Program-made: the position numbers and the translations under genes
The notes under the pieces: model-generated
Seen by the model: only the letters and a program-made list of their open reading frames with translations
The model's database searches: none
What the model was told of the DNA's origin: nothing
Part shown: positions 60,073 to 64,000 of the stretch, in pieces
How positions within the stretch are numbered: the first letter of the stretch is position 1
How the letters are laid out: the number at the start of each line of letters is the position of its first letter
Assembly (NCBI GenBank): GCA_023450085.1
Contig: JAEXHI010000025.1
Span: forward strand, 327,939 to 391,938
Direction of reading: 5' to 3'
Origin: Bacteroidota bacterium
GTDB taxonomy: Bacteria; Bacteroidota; Bacteroidia; Sphingobacteriales; Sphingobacteriaceae
Length of the DNA stretch: 64,000 bases

Positions 60073-62058
60073 ATGAGAATTAAACGCCTTATCTACCTAC
60101 TGGGCATCGTATGCCTATCGGTAACCGCCTACGCTCAAAAAAAAGAATTCAAGTTTGGCAAAATTAACCCTGAAGATTTTAACATCAAGCCGAGTGGACA
60201 GGATTCTGCCGCCGCAGCAGTTAAACTGTTTGATGTTGGGGAATGCTATTTCCAATTTAACCAAACCAATGGCTTCGAATTTGTATTCGAAAGACATGTT
60301 CGTTATAAAATCATCAATAAGAATGCCTATGATTTAGCAGACTTCCAGATCCCTTTATACAGAAGCAGCAACAGCTCCAAAGAAAACTTATCTAGAATGG
60401 AGGCAGCTACTTATAATATGGAAGCAGGCAAAATGGTAGTGACAAAACTGGGTAAAGATTCTAAGTTTACTGAAGAGTTCAATAAAAACTATCAAATTAA
60501 AAAATATACCCTAGGTAACGTAAAAGAAGGATCAATCATTGAATATAAATATGCAATAAGCTCTCCTTTTACATTCAATTTAAAGGGCTGGACATTTCAA
60601 TCGAGCTACCCAACACTTTATTCGGAATATAATGTGAAGATCCCTGAATATTTCACTTATAAACCTTCATACCAAGGTTATTACAAAATCAACCAAACTA
60701 AAAATGAAAATATAAACGCCAATTATGTGGTTGGGCTCAACTCTAGCGCTACCTATACTCAATATGTGTTGGAAAACGTTCCAGCAATGAAAAAAGAGCC
60801 TTTTATAACCACAATGAACGATTATTTGACCTCTATCGACTTCGAATTGATGGGCACCCATTATCCTAATCAGGTTTATAGAGATCTTACAGGTAATTGG
60901 CCTAAAATTATTAAAGCTCTAGCTGGTGACGAGAATTTTGGTTCATACGTAAAGAGAAATTCGGCTGCCAAAGCACTACTTCCTAGCATTATCAAAACAG
61001 AAACCGACACACTAAAGATTATCAACCTGATTTACAACTACATTAAAAACAATGTAAAATGGAATGATAACTACAGCATTTATACCAGTGAACAAAATCC
61101 AAAAAATGTATTAGATAAAAAAACGGGTAACTCTGCCGATATCAATCTTTTGCTTTTGAACTTTCTTAAAGAAGCGAAGGTTAATGCAAACGCACTTTTA
61201 TTGAGCACAAGAAGCAATGGAATGCATCCAGGCTTTCCACAAATCAGTAAGTTCAACAGTGTATTGGTACATGTTAAAGGATTAGAAAAAGACCTGATTT
61301 TAGATGCTACAGACAAAGATCATTTCTTAGGAATGATTGCCTATGAGAATTTAAACCACCAAGGCTTTTCAGTAGATATTAAAACCGAAACTGGCAATTG
61401 GATTGAAATGGAGCCAACATTTGGAGATGAAAAAGTATACAATTTCACCTTAACACTTGACAAGGAAAACAAGTTAAAAGGAAACATGGTACAATACTAT
61501 AAAGGTTATGGCGCACTTTCAAGAAGAAACAGATATCGTTCAAATGCAAGTGAAACTGAGTTTATCAAGAACATCAAAAAAGATAAACAAGGTTTAGAGA
61601 TAGATAGCTATAAACTAAATAACCTCGACAACTTTGATGAAGTTTTAAACGAAGAGCTAAATGTAACCATTGAAGAAAATGTAGAAGAAGCTGGAAATTT
61701 AGTCTATCTAAATCCATTGCTATATGAAAGAACCAAAGAAAATCTTTTCAAGCATGAGACCAGAAATTTCCCTGTAGATTTTGCTTACCCGCTGAAAGAA
61801 AGCATTAGAGCAACCATTAACTTCCCAGAAGATTATGACGTTGAAAAACTACCTAAAGGAGGCGTGTTTAAATTACCAGACAACAAAGGCTCTTTTAGCA
61901 TAAGTTTTATAAGTCAAGATAAAATTGTAATGGTTAGAAGTGTGATTGAAATCAATAAAACCCTTTTCTCACCAGAAGAATACTTTGACATCAAAGAACT
62001 ATTTAAAGTGATCGTTGAAAAGCAAGCAGAACAAATTGTATTTAAAAAGAAATCTTAA
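60073..62058 (+). CDS. DUF3857/transglutaminase-like protein lacking the catalytic Cys
   Basis: 661 residues with a signal peptide (LIYLLGIVCLSVTAYAQ). The DUF3857 region (about 60-250) is followed by a transglutaminase-like core (about 280-400; LIYNYIKNNVKWNDNYS). At the usual catalytic-Cys site the sequence is TGNSADINLLLLNF, with Ser-Ala rather than Asp-Cys; this substitution seems common in one subgroup. A beta-rich C-terminal domain follows. It is probably a structural or binding protein. The next gene starts two bases after its stop and is a catalytic-type paralogue. Confidence 0.85.
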   Translation: MRIKRLIYLLGIVCLSVTAYAQKKEFKFGKINPEDFNIKPSGQDSAAAAVKLFDVGECYFQFNQTNGFEFVFERHVRYKIINKNAYDLADFQIPLYRSSNSSKENLSRMEAATYNMEAGKMVVTKLGKDSKFTEEFNKNYQIKKYTLGNVKEGSIIEYKYAISSPFTFNLKGWTFQSSYPTLYSEYNVKIPEYFTYKPSYQGYYKINQTKNENINANYVVGLNSSATYTQYVLENVPAMKKEPFITTMNDYLTSIDFELMGTHYPNQVYRDLTGNWPKIIKALAGDENFGSYVKRNSAAKALLPSIIKTETDTLKIINLIYNYIKNNVKWNDNYSIYTSEQNPKNVLDKKTGNSADINLLLLNFLKEAKVNANALLLSTRSNGMHPGFPQISKFNSVLVHVKGLEKDLILDATDKDHFLGMIAYENLNHQGFSVDIKTETGNWIEMEPTFGDEKVYNFTLTLDKENKLKGNMVQYYKGYGALSRRNRYRSNASETEFIKNIKKDKQGLEIDSYKLNNLDNFDEVLNEELNVTIEENVEEAGNLVYLNPLLYERTKENLFKHETRNFPVDFAYPLKESIRATINFPEDYDVEKLPKGGVFKLPDNKGSFSISFISQDKIVMVRSVIEINKTLFSPEEYFDIKELFKVIVEKQAEQIVFKKKS

Positions 62059-62059
62059 C

Positions 62060-63949
62060 ATGCAAAAATCTCTCTTAACCTTATTTATAGGTTTAATTTC
62101 TTTGGCTGCAAAATCACAGAATAGCTATGATGTAAGCAAAATTCCGGACAATTTAAAACAGGATGCTGTAGCTGTAGTTAGGAATGAGGAGCAATTTTAT
62201 GAATATAAAACTATAGGAACGGGCACCCTTAAACATAAAATCGCTATTACTATTCTTAGCAAAGCAGGGGATAGTTATGCTGATTTTGCAGAAGTCTACG
62301 ATCGTTTTTCTAACATCTACGGCTTAAAAGGGACACTTTATGATGCCTCTGGTAAAAAAATAAAAGATTATAAATCTTCTGATTTCCGCGACCAAAGCTT
62401 GGTTTCCAGTTATTCTATTTTTGAAGATGACCGCATTAAAGAATTAAATGCTTCGAATACTACTTATCCTTATACAATAGAGTATAGCTATTCAAAAGAT
62501 TACAATGGCATTTTAACTTTACCTTCTTGGAGATCTTTGAAAGGTTATCACATCGCCACTGAAAAATCAATTTATACTTTCCAAAAAAACAATGCACTAA
62601 ATGTACGTTTTTTATTAAGCGAAGGTTTAACAACAGACTCCACCACGGTAAACAACAAAACAACCTATTCTTGGACTGCCATTAATGTTCCTGCGACCAT
62701 TCGCGAACCTTTAAGCACAGGCTTAAACCAATTATCAGCTTGGGTTAAAATTGCACCAAATCAGTTTGAGTTTGACAGTTCCAAAGGTGATTTGAGTACT
62801 TGGAACAGTATGGGTGCCTGGGTTGCTAAACTTAATGAAAATGGTGATGTTTTACCTCCTGCTACGAAATCCTTGGTACAAGGATTAATTAAGGATGCTA
62901 AAACAGATAAAGAAAAAATGCAAATCTTATATAACCACTTACAGCAAAATACACGCTATGTGAGTGTCCAACTTGGTATTGGGGGCTTTAAACCTATTTT
63001 GGCCGAAAAAGTAGCTCAAGTAAATTATGGAGATTGTAAAGCTCTTTCTAACTACATGAAGGCATTACTGAAAGAGGCTGGCATATCGTCTAATTTAATC
63101 ATCATTGGTAATGGATTACCAGAGTTGAACAGCATATATTCGAGCATCGGACAAGCTAACCATATGATTTTGGCTGTACCATCAGCTAAGGACACTACAT
63201 TTTTAGAATGTACAAGCCAAAATTACCCAATGGGATACATAGGGCACGACAACTCAGATAGAAATGTACTAATGATTACTGAAAATGGCGGTAAATTGAT
63301 TAGAACACCAAAATATCAAAGTAAAGACAATTACCAAATCAGCAAAACGACTATTCTGTTAGCTGACGACGGTACAGCGAGTGTTGCTACCAAAGCTAGC
63401 TATGGTAACGCACAATATGAAGACTATATTTCCAATCTTTTATCTGAGCCTACCGAAGTTCGCAAAAGAACTTTACAAAGCCTAAATTTTGCAGATGCAG
63501 AACTTCAACAAGTTAAATTTGAACAAGCCGATAAAAAGTTGCCAGTAGTTAATGGAGAAGTTAATTACAAAACCAAACAGTTACTGACCAAAGGCGGAGA
63601 TAAAATGTTTTTAGTAGTGAATCAAATCAATCGGAAAGAAAGTATCCCTGAGAAAATCACCAACAGAAAAACTTCTTTTGCTATTCCTTTTGATTACAAT
63701 GACGATGACGAAATCACTTATACACTACCAGCTGGCTTAAAAGTAGATTTTTTACCTAAAGACGTTAAATTAACTTCCGAATTTGGAGAATACAACGCTT
63801 CCTTTACAACTAATGGCAATACCATTACCTACAAACGTACTCAAACCATGAACTCAAAGCAGTACCCTGCTTCAAAATATAATGAGTATGTAGAATTTTA
63901 TAAAAAGATTTATCAAGCAGATAAAGCAAAAGCAGTACTTAGTAAATAG
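62060..63949 (+). CDS. DUF3857/transglutaminase protein with catalytic Cys
   Basis: 629 residues from MQKSLLTLFIGLISLAAKSQ, a signal peptide that fixes the start; a longer frame from 62015 overlaps the previous gene and lacks a better signal. DUF3857 lies at about 30-240; the transglutaminase core at about 270-400 has LYNHLQQNTRYVSVQLGIGG, then NYGDCKALSNYMKALLKEAG (catalytic Cys) and QANHMILAVP (His), LECTSQNYPMGYIG. Its role, probably in the periplasm, could be peptide or amide processing. It is paired with its Cys-less paralogue upstream. Confidence 0.88.
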   Translation: MQKSLLTLFIGLISLAAKSQNSYDVSKIPDNLKQDAVAVVRNEEQFYEYKTIGTGTLKHKIAITILSKAGDSYADFAEVYDRFSNIYGLKGTLYDASGKKIKDYKSSDFRDQSLVSSYSIFEDDRIKELNASNTTYPYTIEYSYSKDYNGILTLPSWRSLKGYHIATEKSIYTFQKNNALNVRFLLSEGLTTDSTTVNNKTTYSWTAINVPATIREPLSTGLNQLSAWVKIAPNQFEFDSSKGDLSTWNSMGAWVAKLNENGDVLPPATKSLVQGLIKDAKTDKEKMQILYNHLQQNTRYVSVQLGIGGFKPILAEKVAQVNYGDCKALSNYMKALLKEAGISSNLIIIGNGLPELNSIYSSIGQANHMILAVPSAKDTTFLECTSQNYPMGYIGHDNSDRNVLMITENGGKLIRTPKYQSKDNYQISKTTILLADDGTASVATKASYGNAQYEDYISNLLSEPTEVRKRTLQSLNFADAELQQVKFEQADKKLPVVNGEVNYKTKQLLTKGGDKMFLVVNQINRKESIPEKITNRKTSFAIPFDYNDDDEITYTLPAGLKVDFLPKDVKLTSEFGEYNASFTTNGNTITYKRTQTMNSKQYPASKYNEYVEFYKKIYQADKAKAVLSK

Positions 63950-63959
63950 TCATAAAAAA

Positions 63960-64000
63960 GTTCCGTGCCGGGGCCGCCGGGGGGGGGGGGGGGGGGGGGG
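63960..64000. other. Likely sequencing or assembly artefact at the right edge
   Basis: The last bases change to a G+C-rich stretch and end in a run of more than 20 g, unlike anything else in this A+T-rich window. This is typical of a no-signal poly-G tail at a contig end rather than genomic sequence. Confidence 0.85.

Overview
The window comes from a member of the phylum Bacteroidota, most likely a Pedobacter-like Sphingobacteriaceae. The evidence is A+T-rich DNA, several -7 boxes of the Bacteroidota form TAnnTTTG, a TonB-dependent receptor with an N-terminal carboxypeptidase-regulatory-like domain, families typical of the phylum (DUF2851, DUF3857-transglutaminase, short AMP nucleosidase, Rho with an Asn-rich insert), lipoproteins with Lys after the lipobox Cys, and two tRNA-Leu genes without an encoded CCA. 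The left edge cuts kdpB. The right edge ends in a poly-G run that looks like a sequencing artefact.

Layout. 1-5.6 kb (+): end of a high-affinity K+ uptake operon (kdpB', kdpC, an outer-membrane porin, a KdpD sensor half, and a separate histidine kinase). 5.8-9.5 kb: secreted proteins, a lipoprotein, a beta-helix protein and an AraC-type regulator. 9.9-19.7 kb (mostly -): tRNA-Leu(GAG), an MBL hydrolase, ftsK-lolA, an ankyrin protein, PspC, YceI, DUF2851, and an EamA exporter overlapping pyrF. 19.7-31.6 kb: repeats, rho, pssA, folK-Hpt, sppA, a PolX-like protein, three forward and one reverse polysaccharide glycosyltransferases, and a SixA-like phosphatase.

31.7-35.7 kb (-) is the most unusual part. 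Five tightly packed genes encode a Ycf46-like AAA+ ATPase, a Ycf35/DUF1257-like protein, a DUF2997-like protein, a membrane protein with a helix-hairpin-helix domain, and a small radical-SAM protein. The ATPase and the membrane protein end in nearly the same C-terminal tail, which suggests a shared recognition or modification signal.

35.8-42.7 kb (-): AMP nucleosidase, clpX, clpP and trigger factor (protein quality control), tRNA-Leu(TAG), a lipoprotein and a metal-cofactor-binding protein. 43-50.2 kb: carbohydrate storage and stress genes (fused OtsA-OtsB, a GH15 hydrolase, glgC, glgA). 50.5-56.9 kb (-): cobA, a LOG-family hydrolase, a TonB-dependent receptor preceded by a Cys-rich leader ORF, and guaB. 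cobA and the receptor share a 17-bp upstream motif, which suggests a common regulon, possibly for sulfur. 57.2-63.9 kb (+): lipoproteins (one frameshifted), a phosphoesterase fused to a beta-propeller, and two DUF3857-transglutaminase proteins.

Intergenic regions are rich in small palindromic repeats of several families. No CRISPR array, prophage, complete insertion sequence or rRNA gene was seen.
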